From Archangium lipolyticum (GTDB lineage Bacteria > Myxococcota > Myxococcia > Myxococcales > Myxococcaceae): a stretch of 64,000 bases of DNA. Positions within the stretch are counted from its first letter, which is position 1. Each line of letters starts with the position of its first letter. The position numbers and the translations under genes were made by a program. Below, piece by piece: positions 40,138 through 49,937 of the stretch. The stretch is taken from positions 434,001 to 498,000 of the forward strand of contig NZ_JANKBZ010000003.1 in assembly GCF_024623785.1 (NCBI RefSeq), written 5' to 3'. The notes under the pieces were generated by a model, which saw only the letters and a list, made by a program, of their open reading frames with translations, was not told the origin of the DNA and ran no database searches.

Positions 40138-43100
40138 CTACCGCCGCGAAGCCCTCCGACGCAGCCGCAGCGCCAGGCCGAGCAGGAGGAATGGCGCGAC
40201 CCCCGGCAGGCCAGGGACTCCCGCGCAACCTCCACACCCTCCGCCCTCGCCCTCCCCCTCGCCCGGCCGCGGCTCCTCCGTATAGGTGAAGCCCCCCGCC
40301 AGATGGCCGTTGGCCCCATCCGGGTTGAGGACGAACACATCCACCGTCCCCGGCGTGGCGCGGAGAGGTGTGGTGGCCGTGAGGGAGGTCGAGCTGGCCA
40401 CGACGACGTTCGTGGCATCCGCCCCTCCGAGCGTCACCCGGGCGTTGGGGGCGAAGTTGCGGCCTCGAACGGTGATGACGGTGCCCCCCTTCGTGGAGCC
40501 GGTGTTGGGGCTGACGGAGGAGACCGTCGGAGGCCCGTCCACCTCGTAGAGGAAACCTCCCGCCAGGACTGCCCGACCCCCGTCCGGGTTGATGACCTCC
40601 ACGTCCACCCGACCCGGCTCGTGGGCCGGCGAGAGGGTACTGATGGAGGTGCCGCTCACCACGAGCACCGAGGAGGCCGCCACGCCTCCGAAGCGCACGG
40701 AGGCGCCCGGCACGAAGCCCGAGCCCCGCAGGGTGACCGAGATGCCGCCCCTGGACGGGCCCGCGGCCGGAGAGACGGAGGAGAGGACCGGAGGAGGCGC
40801 CGCCTCATAGGTGAACGCCCCAAACAACGTCGCCCTCTGCCCATCCGGATGGGTGACGGTGACGTCCACCCGTCCCACCGTGTGAGCCGGCGTGGTGGCC
40901 GTGAGGGAGCTCGAGCTCGCCACCTCCACCACCGGGGCCGCCACACCCCCGAACGTCACGCGGGCCCCCGGCGCGAAATCGCTGCCGCTGAGCGTCACCA
41001 TCGTCCCGCCATTGCCCGAGCCGCTCCTCGGAGAGAGCCCCACGAGCGTGGGGGCCGGAGCCGCCTCGTACGTGAAGCCCCCGAGCAGGGCGCCCTCCTG
41101 CCCATCCGTGTTGCGCACCACCACATCCACCCTGCCCGGCGCGTGCGGCGGGAGGATCGCGGAGAGAGAGGTGTCACTGGTGACGGTGACGCCGCTGGCG
41201 GCCTCACCGCCGAAGCGCACCGAGGCCCCCGGGCCGAAGCCCGTTCCCGTGACGGTCACCCGCGCCCCTCCCGTCGAGATGCCACTGCCCGGAGCCACCG
41301 AGACGACCGTGGGCGGAGGCGGCATGTCGTAGGTGAAGGCCCCCGCCAGGATGGCGCCCTGCCCGTCCGCGTTGCGCACCACCACGTCCACCTTGCCCTG
41401 CGCGTGCGCGGGCGTGGTCGCGGAGAGGGACGTCGCGCTGGTCACGCTCACCTCCGTGGCCGCGACATCCCCGAGGAGCACCTGGGCCCCCGGCGCGAAG
41501 TGGGCACCGGTGAGGGTGACGCGCGTACCTCCCGTGGCGGGACCGTGCCCCGGGTTGATGGCGGCCAGGGTCGGCGCCGGCGCGGGCTCGTACGTGTAGG
41601 ACCCGGGCAGCGTGGCCTGTTGCCCATCGGGGTTCCTCACCACCACGTCCACCGTGCCCGCCGCCCGAGCGCTCGTGGTCGCGGTGAGGGAGTTGGAGGC
41701 CCCCCACGTCACCTCGGTGGCGCTCGCACCGCCGATCAGCACCGTGGCACCCGGTGCGAAGTGGCTCCCCGTGAGCGTGACGCGCGTCCCGCCGGTGCTC
41801 GGACCCCTTCCGGGACTGATGCCCGAGACGCCCGGCGCGGGAGCCACGACGTACATGAACCCGTTCGCCAGGGTGCCGGTCTGCCCGTCGGGGTTCCTCA
41901 CCACCACGTCCACCGTCCCCGGCGCATGCGCGGGCGTGGTCGCGGCGAGCGACGTGGCGTCGTTCACGTAGACCTCCGTGGCCGGCACTCCGCCGACGTG
42001 CACCGTGATGCCCGGGACGAAGTACCTGCCGGTGAGGAAGATCCGCGTGCCACCGTTGGAGGAGCCCTGGCTGGGGCCGAGCCCCGCCACCACCGGCGCC
42101 GGGGACAGGCTGTAGGTGAAGGAGGCACCGAGCGTGGCCGTCTGCCCATCCGGGTTGCGCACCACCACGTCCACCGTCCCCGGCGCATGCGCGGGCGTGA
42201 GCCCGGTGAGGGTGGTGGAATCGACCACGGTGACGCTCGTCGCGTTGGCGCCGCCCATGCTCACGGTGGCTCCGGGCGCGAAGTATCCGCCGCGCAGGGT
42301 GAAGGACTCTCCACCCGAGGACACGCCGGTGTTCGGGCTCACGGACGTGAGGTACGGCCCACGCGAGGCAACGTACGTGAAGCCACCTCCCCGCGTGGCC
42401 GACTGCCCGTCCGCGTTCTCCACCTGCACGTCCACGACGCCCGGGGCATGCACCGGCGTGAAGGCCGAGAGCGAGGTGTCACCGAGGAGGGACACGCCCT
42501 CGGCCTCCACCCCACCGAAGCGCACCTTCACTCCCGTCCGGAAGCCCGAGCCGGAGATCGTCACCCGTTGGCCCCCGTTGCTCTCGCCCGAATCCGGGGT
42601 GATGGAGGAGATCGCGGGCGGCGCCAGATAGGTGAACCCCCTGGCGAGCACCGCGGACTGCCCGTCCGGGTTGATGACCGCCACGTCCACGACTCCCGCC
42701 GCGCGCGCCGGAGCGGTGGCGGTGAGGGTGTTGGCACTGACGACGGTCACATCGGTGGCCTCGACGGTGCCCAGGGTCACCCGGACCCCCGCCACGAAAT
42801 GCGAGCCCGTGAGCGTGAGCGCACTCCCTCCCCGCGTTGAGCCGGAGCTCGGAGCGACGCCCGTGAGCACCGGCGCGGGGGCCTTCTCATACGTGAAGCC
42901 CCCGCCCAGGGTGGCGCGGCTCCCGCTCGGGTTGGAGACCACCACGTCCACCACTCCCACCGCGTGCGCCGGAGTCGTGGCGCTGAGGTGCTCGCCATCC
43001 GCCACGGTGACCCCGCTCGCCGCCACCCCACCGAAGGACACCGTGGCCCCCGGCTCGAAGCCCGAGCCGGTGAGGCTCACCCGCGTCCCTCCGGTGGAGG

Positions 43101-46100
43101 GGCCGGACGACGGGCTGATGCCCGTGATGCGCGGCGGCGGCGCCAGTTCGAAGTGGATCCACGCCGCTCCCGTGACACAGCGCACCTGGAGGTACCCGGA
43201 CGCCGAAGACTCCGGCACGACGACCTGCATCCGCGTCCCCGTATTGGAGAGGACCCTGGCTCCACTGGAGAGGCCGGGGAAGAGGGCCTGACACCCGGAC
43301 AGGTTCGTGCCGGACAGCTCGACGGTGGCGCCCACCGCTGCCCTGGCGGGGCTGATGCCGGAGAGCGATACGGCGCTCCCGGAGTCGACGATGAGGCTGG
43401 CCGAGGAGGTCGCGCTGCCCCGGGTGTTCACCACGGTGATGGGACCGGTGGTGGCTCCCGGAGGCACCACGACGAACAGCCGCGTGTCACTCCCGGTGTA
43501 CGAGAAGAGCTCCGCCTTCACTCCGTTGAAACGGACCTCGGTGAGCCCGGTGAAGCCGGAGCCTTCGATCAACACCTCCGTACCGGGGCCGGCCCGGGCC
43601 GGGGCGAAGCCGGTGAGGGTGGGAGCATTCACGGCCTGGACGGTGAAGCTCTCCGTGGAGACCGCGCTGCCACCGCGCGTCATGAGCGAAATGGGACCCG
43701 AGCGCCCACCCCAGGGGATGGTGACGACGACCTGCGTGTCGCCGAGGACCTCATAGGAGCCCGAGCTCCCCCCCGGCACGCTCACCCAATACGTATCGGC
43801 GAGCCCCGTACCGGTGATCGTCACCTGGGTGCCGGGCGGGCCACTCGTGGGCGAGATGCGGGAGATGGCCGGTCCCGGCACCACCGTGAACGGCCGACTC
43901 GACGTGGCGGTGCCCAGCGGGTTCCGCACCGAGATGGGACCCGAGGTCGCTCCCTCGGGTATCCAGAGATAGAGGGACTCGTCGGAGCCCATCGAGAACC
44001 GGGCCGGTATGCCATTGATGCGCACCTGGGTGGTCCCGGTGAAGCAGTCACCCCGCACCGTGACGGTCACGCCATTCGGCCCACCGGATTCCGGAGAGAA
44101 TTCGGTGATGAAGGGCGCACAGCCGCTCACCACGGAGAAGTCCACGGAAGCCAGGGAGTAGCCCGCCACTCCGTAGAGCGTCACGGGCCCGGAGACCGCT
44201 CCGCCCGGCACCTCGGCGGTCATCTGGGTATCGCTCAGCACCTCGAACCGGGAGGAGGAGGCGCCTCCGAAGCGCACGGTGCTGGTGCCGGTGAAGCCCG
44301 TGCCGGTGAGCGTCACCCGGGTCCCGACCGGGCCACTCGTCGGTGAGAGGCCTGTCACGGCCGGCAGTGGGAGGACCGTGAAGGAGGTGCTGGACGTGGT
44401 GCTGCCCACGGAGTTGGTGACCTGGACGGGCCCGCTCGTGGCTCCGGGCGGCACCTGGACGGTCAACGCGCCATCGCTGGAGGGGGAGACGTACCTCGCC
44501 GGGATGCCGTTGAAGCTCACCCGCGTGGTGCCGGTGAACCCCGAGCCGTAGAGGTAGACGATCGTGTCGACACCGCCCGCCGAAGGGCTGATGCGCGTGA
44601 GGGAGGGCGCGCTGTTGGCATCCACGACGAACTCGCCATTCGAGTAGCTGGTGGACCCGGCGAGGAGCGTGATTCGCCCGGTGCTCGCCCCGAGGGGGAC
44701 GATGAGCTTCAGCTCGGTGTCGCTGACCACCATGAAGGTGGCGTCCACCGACCCGAACCTCGCCAGGCGGACCCGGGTGAAACCGGTGCCGGTGAGCGTC
44801 ACCGTGGTGCCGATGGTGCCGCGCGCGGGAGTGAAGCCAGTGACGACCGGCGTCGAGAGCACGGTGAAGGACGTGCTCGAGGTGACCGCCCCCGCGCTGG
44901 TGACGACCCGGATGGGGCCTGTGCTGGCACCGGTCGGCACGGACGCACTCAGCCGCCCATCGCTCGTGAGGGAGACGTACGACGCCGGGACTCCGTTGAA
45001 CTCGACCCGGCTCACCCCGGTGAAGTTCGCCCCATCGATGGTCACCTGGGTGCCCACGTCACCGCTCGTCGGGGAGAAGCGAGCGAGGGTGGGCACGGCG
45101 CCGCCGAGCACCGTGAAGCTCTCCGTGGAGGTGAGCGAATGCTCCGCCACGGAGACCACCAATTGCCCCGACTCCGCTCCTGCCGGAACGATGGCGGTCA
45201 ACTGCGTGGCACTCACCACGGTGGCGTCCACGTACTCTCCCCCGAACCGCACGGACGGGGACCCCGCGAAGTCGCTGCCGGTGAGCGTCACCACGGTCCC
45301 CACCGCGCCGCTCTTGGGACTGAACCCGGTGAGCGTGGGTGACGGCCTGACGGTGAAAGGGGGCGTGCCCAGTTGCCCCTTCGTGTTCACCACGCGGATG
45401 GAGCCGCTGGTGGCACCACTCGGAACGTCGACATAGAGGCGACCGTCGCCACTGAGCGAGAAGTCCGTCGCGGGAGTGCCGTTGAAGCTGACCTCCGTGG
45501 TTCCGGTGAAGTTCGTGCCGTCGAGGGTGACGCTGGTGCCGACCCAGCCGGCATTCGGAGAGAGGCTGCTCAGGGTGGGGCTGCCGCTGCTCTGCACGGA
45601 GAAGGTCGAGTCGGAGGTGGCCCGTCCGCCCGGAGCGTCGACGCGGAAGGTTCCGCTCAGGGTTCCGGCCCGAACGGTGACGGTGAGCTGGGTATCGCTC
45701 TTGGGGGTGACGGTCAGCGTCGTGTTCCCCAGGCGGACATCCGTGACACCCGTGAAGCCACTGCCGTTCAGGGTGACGACCGTACCGACGGGGCCGGACG
45801 TGGGACTGAAGCCGGTGATGCGAGGGGCGGGCAGGACGGTGAAGTCGGACGACGAGACCCCCACGCCCTGCGTGTTGTACACGCGGAGACGGCCGGTGGA
45901 CGCGCCCGTGGGGACGTAGACGTAGAGGCTGGTGTCGCTCTCCACGGAGACCGAGGAGACATCGGTCCCGTTGAAGCTCACCGAGGTGGCCCCCGTGAAG
46001 CCCGTCCCGGTGAGGGTGACGCGCTTCCCCTCACCCGCGGAGGTCGGGCTGAAGGACGTGAGGGTGGGCACGGCGCTGCTGAGCACGGTGAAGACACCGA

Positions 46101-46674
46101 GAGAAGAGTACCCGCCCGGCGTGTACACCCGCACCTCTCCGGTCGTCGCGCCTGGTGGAACCGTGGCGGTGATGCGGGTGCTGTCGACCACCGTGAAGGA
46201 GGTGGCATCGACCCCATCGAAGCTGACCTCCGTCGCGCCCGTCAGGTTGTTGCCGGTGAGGGTGACCAGGGTGCCGGCGGCGCCATACCGCGGCGAGAAA
46301 CCGGTGAGCTCCGGCTCTTGAATTACCGTGAAGGAGGTCGAGGAGCTCACCGAGCCCGCGTCCGTGACGAGGGTGATGGGTCCGGAGGAAGCCCCATAGG
46401 GCACTTCCGCCGACACCCTCGTGTCGCTGTCGACCTCGAATTCGGCGGCCACGCCGTTGAAGCGCACCACCCGCGTCCCGGCGAGGCCGGTACCGGTCAG
46501 GGTGATGGTGCTCAACCAGGCCCTACCACTCGTCGGGCTGAAGCTCGTGAGGGTCGGAGCGGCCAACTCCTGACGAGCCTCTCCCCGAGATACATCCGAG
46601 ACCGGACGCGCGTCCCCACATCCTCCCAACACCAGCGCAGTGACCGCCAGGAAGAATCCCCAGAACCGTGACAT
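40138..46674 (-). CDS. Giant IPT/TIG-repeat lipoprotein with MYXO-CTERM-like tail
   Basis: 2178 residues from the ATG that has GGAGG upstream. Signal peptide with lipobox LVLGGC (about Cys 19). By eye there are 25 IPT/TIG (Ig-like) repeats of about 82-86 residues: 14 of the type 'FSPTSG...VTLTGTGFTG...VPPGATSGPI...SFTV', then 11 of a second type 'GGTRVTLTGSHFAPGA...TTPAHAPGTVDVVVRNPDGQ...GFTYE'. After the last repeat comes GEGEGEGGGCGGCAGVPGLP, a hydrophobic stretch and RLRRRASRR, matching the MYXO-CTERM pattern (Cys, hydrophobic helix, Arg cluster) handled by myxosortase. A large surface rod for adhesion or matrix contact. Both ends carry anchoring signals, which is unusual. Confidence 0.92.
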   Translation of the reverse strand: MSRFWGFFLAVTALVLGGCGDARPVSDVSRGEARQELAAPTLTSFSPTSGRAWLSTITLTGTGLAGTRVVRFNGVAAEFEVDSDTRVSAEVPYGASSGPITLVTDAGSVSSSTSFTVIQEPELTGFSPRYGAAGTLVTLTGNNLTGATEVSFDGVDATSFTVVDSTRITATVPPGATTGEVRVYTPGGYSSLGVFTVLSSAVPTLTSFSPTSAGEGKRVTLTGTGFTGATSVSFNGTDVSSVSVESDTSLYVYVPTGASTGRLRVYNTQGVGVSSSDFTVLPAPRITGFSPTSGPVGTVVTLNGSGFTGVTDVRLGNTTLTVTPKSDTQLTVTVRAGTLSGTFRVDAPGGRATSDSTFSVQSSGSPTLSSLSPNAGWVGTSVTLDGTNFTGTTEVSFNGTPATDFSLSGDGRLYVDVPSGATSGSIRVVNTKGQLGTPPFTVRPSPTLTGFSPKSGAVGTVVTLTGSDFAGSPSVRFGGEYVDATVVSATQLTAIVPAGAESGQLVVSVAEHSLTSTESFTVLGGAVPTLARFSPTSGDVGTQVTIDGANFTGVSRVEFNGVPASYVSLTSDGRLSASVPTGASTGPIRVVTSAGAVTSSTSFTVLSTPVVTGFTPARGTIGTTVTLTGTGFTRVRLARFGSVDATFMVVSDTELKLIVPLGASTGRITLLAGSTSYSNGEFVVDANSAPSLTRISPSAGGVDTIVYLYGSGFTGTTRVSFNGIPARYVSPSSDGALTVQVPPGATSGPVQVTNSVGSTTSSTSFTVLPLPAVTGLSPTSGPVGTRVTLTGTGFTGTSTVRFGGASSSRFEVLSDTQMTAEVPGGAVSGPVTLYGVAGYSLASVDFSVVSGCAPFITEFSPESGGPNGVTVTVRGDCFTGTTQVRINGIPARFSMGSDESLYLWIPEGATSGPISVRNPLGTATSSRPFTVVPGPAISRISPTSGPPGTQVTITGTGLADTYWVSVPGGSSGSYEVLGDTQVVVTIPWGGRSGPISLMTRGGSAVSTESFTVQAVNAPTLTGFAPARAGPGTEVLIEGSGFTGLTEVRFNGVKAELFSYTGSDTRLFVVVPPGATTGPITVVNTRGSATSSASLIVDSGSAVSLSGISPARAAVGATVELSGTNLSGCQALFPGLSSGARVLSNTGTRMQVVVPESSASGYLQVRCVTGAAWIHFELAPPPRITGISPSSGPSTGGTRVSLTGSGFEPGATVSFGGVAASGVTVADGEHLSATTPAHAVGVVDVVVSNPSGSRATLGGGFTYEKAPAPVLTGVAPSSGSTRGGSALTLTGSHFVAGVRVTLGTVEATDVTVVSANTLTATAPARAAGVVDVAVINPDGQSAVLARGFTYLAPPAISSITPDSGESNGGQRVTISGSGFRTGVKVRFGGVEAEGVSLLGDTSLSAFTPVHAPGVVDVQVENADGQSATRGGGFTYVASRGPYLTSVSPNTGVSSGGESFTLRGGYFAPGATVSMGGANATSVTVVDSTTLTGLTPAHAPGTVDVVVRNPDGQTATLGASFTYSLSPAPVVAGLGPSQGSSNGGTRIFLTGRYFVPGITVHVGGVPATEVYVNDATSLAATTPAHAPGTVDVVVRNPDGQTGTLANGFMYVVAPAPGVSGISPGRGPSTGGTRVTLTGSHFAPGATVLIGGASATEVTWGASNSLTATTSARAAGTVDVVVRNPDGQQATLPGSYTYEPAPAPTLAAINPGHGPATGGTRVTLTGAHFAPGAQVLLGDVAATEVSVTSATSLSATTPAHAQGKVDVVVRNADGQGAILAGAFTYDMPPPPTVVSVAPGSGISTGGARVTVTGTGFGPGASVRFGGEAASGVTVTSDTSLSAILPPHAPGRVDVVVRNTDGQEGALLGGFTYEAAPAPTLVGLSPRSGSGNGGTMVTLSGSDFAPGARVTFGGVAAPVVEVASSSSLTATTPAHTVGRVDVTVTHPDGQRATLFGAFTYEAAPPPVLSSVSPAAGPSRGGISVTLRGSGFVPGASVRFGGVAASSVLVVSGTSISTLSPAHEPGRVDVEVINPDGGRAVLAGGFLYEVDGPPTVSSVSPNTGSTKGGTVITVRGRNFAPNARVTLGGADATNVVVASSTSLTATTPLRATPGTVDVFVLNPDGANGHLAGGFTYTEEPRPGEGEGEGGGCGGCAGVPGLPGVAPFLLLGLALRLRRRASRR

Positions 46675-46826
46675 GCCTTGCTCCTCCGCGAGGGGCACGC
46701 ATCCTCGGGGTTCCACGGAGGAAGATCCAGGGACAGATTCACGTCCGCCTCACATCGCTTCGAGAGGAGCCCTCGACGCGAATCGCTGCTCGTGCTCGAG
46801 CAGCCATTTTTCTTATGCTCCGGGCC

Positions 46827-46946
46827 ATGACTACGAGCTCGAGGAGGATAGCGGGCATCTTCGCCGCGGTGCACGTCACGGATTTCCTCCTGCTGACCGG
46901 CAGCGTGCTACTCGCCACCTGGCCGGAACGACGCCGGAACGGCTAG
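46827..46946 (+). CDS. Short membrane-anchored ORF, possibly a truncated gene
   Basis: 39 residues with one hydrophobic helix (IFAAVHVTDFLLLTGSVLLA) after a basic N-terminus, ending WPERRRNG just before the next gene. It looks like the start of a larger membrane protein cut off at about residue 30; it may be a real small protein or a remnant at the edge of an inserted segment. No family recognised. Confidence 0.3.
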   Translation: MTTSSRRIAGIFAAVHVTDFLLLTGSVLLATWPERRRNG

Positions 46947-46957
46947 GATCGCCGTCC

Positions 46958-48973
46958 ATGAAGGCTTGGTTCTCCTGCACGGGTGCGGAGCTTTTGACTC
47001 GCGCGCCGGAAGATACACTCGGCCGCCTCGCTGCCGCTCAACAGGCGCGTGGCCACTCTGGCTCACAGGACCAGGACTTCGCTTGGCAGACGGAGCTCGC
47101 CGCACTGAGGGCCGCCGTCGCTGAGGCCGGCGGCGCAGGGTGGACCATCGCGCTGGAATACGAGTTGCTGCGCCTCGAGAAGCGCGTGGATGCAGTGGTG
47201 CTGACCGACCGCTCTATCCTCGTGCTCGAGTTCAAGACGGGCGCGCCGAGCCGCGCCACCATGGCAGAGGCGGAGGATTACGCGCTCGACCTGCGCGACT
47301 TCCACGCCGGCAGCCGCGACCATCCGGTCCTGCCCGTACTGGTCGCAGGCGATGGCGGCTTCGTGCCGCCGGCCCAGCCGCCGCTGCGCTGGCATGGCGT
47401 GCTACCGACCATAGCTTGCGGCCATCGCGGGCTCGGTGCGCTGCTGCGCTGGGTGCAGTCCGCAGCACCGGTCGCTCCGGCGCCGCTCGACGGCACCGCC
47501 TGGCTCAATGCGCCCTATCGGCCAGTGCCGACCATCGTGGAGGCTGCGACGATGCTCTACGCCCGCAACGGGGTGGCCGAGATCGCCACGGCGCGCGCCG
47601 ACACCACCAACCTGACCCGTACCGCGCTCGCCATTGCCCGGAACGTCGCCGCCGCGCAGAAGGCAGGAGACAAGCGCGTGGTCTTCGTCACTGGCATCCC
47701 CGGCGCGGGCAAGACGCTCTGTGGTCTCAACGCGGTCTTCGCGAACGAGGCCGGCGCACATAGCGCCTTCCTCACCGGAAATGTGCCACTCGTCTCTGTT
47801 CTCCGAGCGGCACTCGCCGCCGATGCGGTGGCCCGCGGCGAGTGTAACCGCGCTGAGGCGGATCGGCGCGTGAAGGGCCGGCTGCAGAACGTGCACCGCT
47901 TCCTTGAGGACAACGCAACTAACCAGGAACGCCGCGCACCGTCCGACCGACTGATCGTCTTCGACGAGGCGCAGCGCGCCTGGGACGAGGACAAGGCGCG
48001 CATCGGCACGCGCAACAAGCCCTCGCGCCTCACCATGAGCGAGCCGGCGCACACGCTGGAGATCATGGGCCGGCATGAAGGATGGGCCGTGATCGTCGCA
48101 CTCATCGGCAACGGACAGGAGATCAACACTGGCGAGGCCGGCCTCGCGGAGTGGGGTCGCGTCGTCGCTGCCTCGAACGGCACCTGGCGCGCCGTCGCGG
48201 CTCCTCGCGCGGTGCAGACCACTGACCCCGTGCAGCGCTTGGCTGAGGGCTGGCCGGGCTGGCTCGACCGTGACGACGACCTCGACCTGACGGTACCCGT
48301 TCGCAGCGTGCGCGATGTCGCTGGCGCCTCCTGGGTGGATGCGCTGCTGCGCGGCGCGGTGAGGGAGGCGCGCGAGATCGCGGACAGCGCCGGTGCCCTA
48401 CCCTTCCTGCTCGCGCGTGATCTCGATATGGTGCGAGCGGCGCTGCGGCGGCTCGCGCGGGGGCAGCGCCGCGCCGGGTTGATTGCGGCAGCGGGGGCGA
48501 AGCGGCTGCGCGCCGAAGGACTTGGTGTGCAGGCCGAGGACGTGGCAGACTGGTTCTTGAGGCGCTGGCCGGATGTTCGCGCCTCCGATGCGCTTGAGAG
48601 CTTTGCCACGGAGTACGACTGCCAGGGGCTGGAACTGGACCTAGTCGGCCTTGCCTGGGGCGGCGACCTGGTGTGGCACGAGGGCGGCTGGCTGCCGCGC
48701 CGCTTCGTCGGCGACCGCTGGCAAATCGTGCGCAGCGCCGAGGAACGGCGCCACATCATCAACACTTACCGTGTGCTGCTGACCCGCGCCCGCTACGAGA
48801 CGGTGATCTGGGTGCCGCGTGGCAGCCGGCGCCACGATCCCTGGCACGACGCCACACGGGACGCGGCGGAGATGGATGTTATTGCCGAACTGCTGCTGGC
48901 CTGCGGCGTCCGGCCGCTGGAGGACACTGCGCCCGAGCCCGCCCGGGACGATGCCCTCGACCGACTGCCATAG
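46958..48973 (+). CDS. PD-(D/E)XK nuclease-like domain fused to DUF2075 helicase-like ATPase
   Basis: 671 residues. The N-terminal region (1-130) contains RLEKRVDAVVLTDRSILVLE followed by FKTGAPS, the D...ExK arrangement of nuclease folds. The rest is DUF2075/Schlafen group-3-like SF1 helicase: Walker A GIPGAGKTLCGLNAVF (about residue 240), Walker B-like RLIVFDEAQRAWDED, and conserved C-terminal YDCQGLELDLVGLAWGG and INTYRVLLTRARYETVIWVP (SF1 motif VI region). Probably acts on DNA or RNA; similar nuclease-helicase fusions are common in mobile and defence regions, but this one has not been assigned to a named defence system. Codon use looks less GC3-biased than its neighbours. No partner gene is directly adjacent. 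Confidence 0.8.
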   Translation: MKAWFSCTGAELLTRAPEDTLGRLAAAQQARGHSGSQDQDFAWQTELAALRAAVAEAGGAGWTIALEYELLRLEKRVDAVVLTDRSILVLEFKTGAPSRATMAEAEDYALDLRDFHAGSRDHPVLPVLVAGDGGFVPPAQPPLRWHGVLPTIACGHRGLGALLRWVQSAAPVAPAPLDGTAWLNAPYRPVPTIVEAATMLYARNGVAEIATARADTTNLTRTALAIARNVAAAQKAGDKRVVFVTGIPGAGKTLCGLNAVFANEAGAHSAFLTGNVPLVSVLRAALAADAVARGECNRAEADRRVKGRLQNVHRFLEDNATNQERRAPSDRLIVFDEAQRAWDEDKARIGTRNKPSRLTMSEPAHTLEIMGRHEGWAVIVALIGNGQEINTGEAGLAEWGRVVAASNGTWRAVAAPRAVQTTDPVQRLAEGWPGWLDRDDDLDLTVPVRSVRDVAGASWVDALLRGAVREAREIADSAGALPFLLARDLDMVRAALRRLARGQRRAGLIAAAGAKRLRAEGLGVQAEDVADWFLRRWPDVRASDALESFATEYDCQGLELDLVGLAWGGDLVWHEGGWLPRRFVGDRWQIVRSAEERRHIINTYRVLLTRARYETVIWVPRGSRRHDPWHDATRDAAEMDVIAELLLACGVRPLEDTAPEPARDDALDRLP

Positions 48974-49081
48974 CCGTGTCATTCGCAGCGCTCGAGACCG
49001 GCCAGCCGCTTCATCCCCGCTATACTTTTCGCCGATCGTGGGCGCTGCGCCCTCATGTCGTTGCGCCTGGCGAGGTGAGGT

Positions 49082-49390
49082 GAGGCTTGGGCTCGAAGAG
49101 ACGCGCGCCCCACGCGCGAGGTATCCGCGATGCTGGCGCGGCTCGAGGCGGCCGGCTACGTGCGGCCCATCGCCTCGGCGGACCGCGGCGCAGGTCGACA
49201 GCGTGCGCTGACCGAGCACGCCCGCGAGTGGATCGAGAGCCTGTGGGGCCCCATTCGGGACGACGGCGCGCGCCTGCTGGAGCAGTTCTCCACGCGTGAC
49301 CTCGCGGCGTTCGCACGGTTCCTGAAGGTGGGGAGCACGCTGCAGGAGCGACACGCCGCACGCATCCGGGCGCTTGCCGAGTTCCCCGCC
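49082..49390 (+). pseudogene. MarR family regulator remnant (3' half)
   Basis: The frame following a stop at 49076-49078 reads RDARPTREVSAMLARLEAAG then YVRPIASADRGAGRQRALTE, the wing and following part of a MarR-type winged helix (TREVSAMLARLEAAG is characteristic). The first ATG is at 49130 inside this motif, so the N-terminal dimerisation and recognition-helix region is missing. After about residue 100 the frame runs into the AraC remnant, where it has no sense. Interpreted as a 5'-truncated gene. Confidence 0.6.
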
Positions 49391-49739
49391 TCCAACCGGC
49401 CGCGCGCCATTCGGGCTCTCACCTGCGGCGCTGCGGCGCGTCCAGCTCTGCGCGCTGGCCCATCTCGACGGGCGCATCACGCTCGAGGATCTCGCCGCTC
49501 GTGCCGGGGTCAGCCGCTTCCACTTCGCGCGGGCGTTCCGTACCTCTACCGGTGAGACGCCGTACGGCTTCGTGCAGCGGCTCCGGGTGGGGAAGGCCCA
49601 GCAGCGCCTGCGCGAGACCGACCTGCCGCTCGGGCGCATCGCCGTGGTGTGTGGCTACAGCTCGCAGAGCAAGCTCACTCACGCCATCCGCCGCGCGACC
49701 GGACTCACGCCCGCCCGGTATCGCCGCGCGTACCGATAA
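49374..49739 (+). pseudogene. AraC family regulator, C-terminal HTH only
   Basis: 121 residues; the only start codon in this frame before the domain is a TTG at 49374. It contains a complete AraC double helix-turn-helix: RITLEDLAARAGVSRFHFAR then AFRTSTGETPYGFVQRLRVG, and IAVVCGYSSQSKLTHAIRRA then TGLTPARYRRAYR. The N-terminal ligand domain is absent, and the region overlaps a MarR remnant. Either a fused/deleted pseudogene or a small stand-alone AraC protein; the missing ATG and ribosome site favour the former. Confidence 0.5.
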
Positions 49740-49875
49740 GCGCAAGATCCGGCAATAGGCGCCAACGACCGGAAAGACGCGTCGCGTGGACGGCGACAGA
49801 GTCTTACCCAGAGGAGGAACTCGTCGTGACCTCCATGCGAAACCGGCTTGCAGCCGGACTGGTCTGTTTCTCCGC

Positions 49876-49915
49876 AGCCCTGGAGTTTCGCGGAAATCCG
49901 CGGAACTCCAGGGCT
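49876..49915. terminator. Strong hairpin downstream of P450 gene
   Basis: An 18-bp stem with one wobble pair (49876-49893 with 49898-49915) and AAAT loop. It lies 22 nt beyond the stop of the minus-strand P450 gene and about 140 nt beyond the AraC remnant. On the plus strand it is followed by TTTC. Likely a bidirectional terminator; the most stable simple hairpin noticed in the window. Confidence 0.65.
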
Positions 49916-49937
49916 TTCAATGGTCGGCCCTACCCCC

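Noticed and set aside
40063-44346. Long plus-strand frames opposite the IPT/TIG gene (40063-42840 and 42964-44346)
   Set aside because: Composition is Arg/His/Gly-rich and repeats mirror the TIG repeats on the other strand; no start-site or domain evidence.
40138-46674. CRISPR or satellite array
   Set aside because: The periodic DNA pattern is explained by about 250-bp coding repeats for IPT/TIG domains with synonymous variation.
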